Shown here in pieces: positions 15,120 through 15,216 of a DNA stretch of 15,216 nt; within the stretch, counting starts at the first letter, position 1, and every line of letters begins with the position of its first letter. The stretch covers positions 1 to 15,216 of the forward strand of contig JAFGIA010000416.1 in NCBI GenBank assembly GCA_016929795.1, read 5' to 3'. The stretch is from Anaerolineae bacterium (GTDB lineage: Bacteria; Chloroflexota; Anaerolineae; JAAYZQ01). The position numbers were made by a program, and so were the translations under genes. The notes under the pieces were generated by a model. It was not told where the DNA came from. It did not search any database and was given only the letters and a program-made list of their open reading frames with translations.

Positions 15120-15216
15120 CTGTCGTTGCGAGTTATCCATGGCGCTGGCGCCACTCAGCCTGTAAGAAACTGTCATTGCGAGCGAGCACGCCGCGAGGCG
15201 CGGGCGAGCGAAGCAA
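15120..15216 (+). repeat. Dispersed-repeat copies upstream of the exporter operon (cut by window edge)
   Basis: A full motif, CTGTCATTGCGAGCG, begins at 15170. It continues through a GC-rich insert with a 5-bp hairpin (CCGCG 15191-15195 / CGCGG 15199-15203) to GCGAGCGAAGCAA at the window edge, where the repeat probably continues. A degenerate 13-mer, CTGTCGTTGCGAG, lies at 15120-15132. Between them GGCGC/GCGCC (15141-15152) forms a near-palindrome. No convincing -35/-10 pair for the exporter operon is visible in 15101-15216, so its promoter may lie beyond the edge. Confidence 0.55.

Noticed and set aside
15152..15154. GTG start for the exporter ATPase adding 18 residues
   Set aside because: It has no ribosome-binding site, and the added residues are encoded partly by the dispersed-repeat motif. 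The ATG at 15098-15100 follows AAGGAG.

Overview
The window is a GC-rich bacterial chromosome segment (roughly 60-65% G+C by eye) with 14 protein genes, all on the minus strand, so transcription runs from high to low coordinates. The gene set is a Liv-type ABC importer, a FadD-like acyl-CoA ligase, bacterioferritin, family I pyrophosphatase and an ABC-2 exporter. Together with high GC, strong Shine-Dalgarno sites and short GC-rich hairpins in several gaps, this suits a free-living Chloroflexota (Anaerolineae-like) bacterium. That placement is inference: no rRNA or marker gene is present.

Right to left (transcription order): (1) 15100-11507 is a three-gene ABC-2 export operon (ATPase and two permeases) with 9-12 nt gaps. 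A dispersed-repeat motif, CTGTCATTGCGAGCG, lies on each side of it in the same orientation. (2) 11394-10173 holds bacterioferritin, with an extended -10 promoter, then inorganic pyrophosphatase. The 112-nt gap between them carries overlapping, mutually exclusive hairpins. (3) 10064-7487 holds a class I/LysN-like aminotransferase, a 4HBT-fold acyl-CoA thioesterase and an MBL-fold hydrolase. (4) 7364-5643 is an AMP-forming acyl-CoA ligase with its own near-consensus promoter. (5) 5439 to beyond the left edge is a complete liv-type operon: lipoprotein substrate-binding protein, LivH, LivM, LivG and LivF (LivF cut by the window edge). It is driven by a perfect TTGACA-17-TATAAT promoter. A 192-nt gap with three hairpins separates the binding-protein gene from the permease genes.

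The acyl-CoA ligase and liv promoters share the ten bases CACTTGACAA around their -35 boxes. This supports, but does not prove, coordinate use: import of a branched-chain amino acid or another carboxylate, followed by CoA activation. The aminotransferase and thioesterase could act on the same 2-oxo-acid/acyl-CoA metabolism.

I found no CRISPR array, tRNA, rRNA, transposase, phage gene or recognisable defence system. Nothing here amounts to a clearly undescribed system. The points most worth a second look are the structured gaps, the shared promoters, the N-terminally extended LivM and the repeats flanking the exporter cassette.
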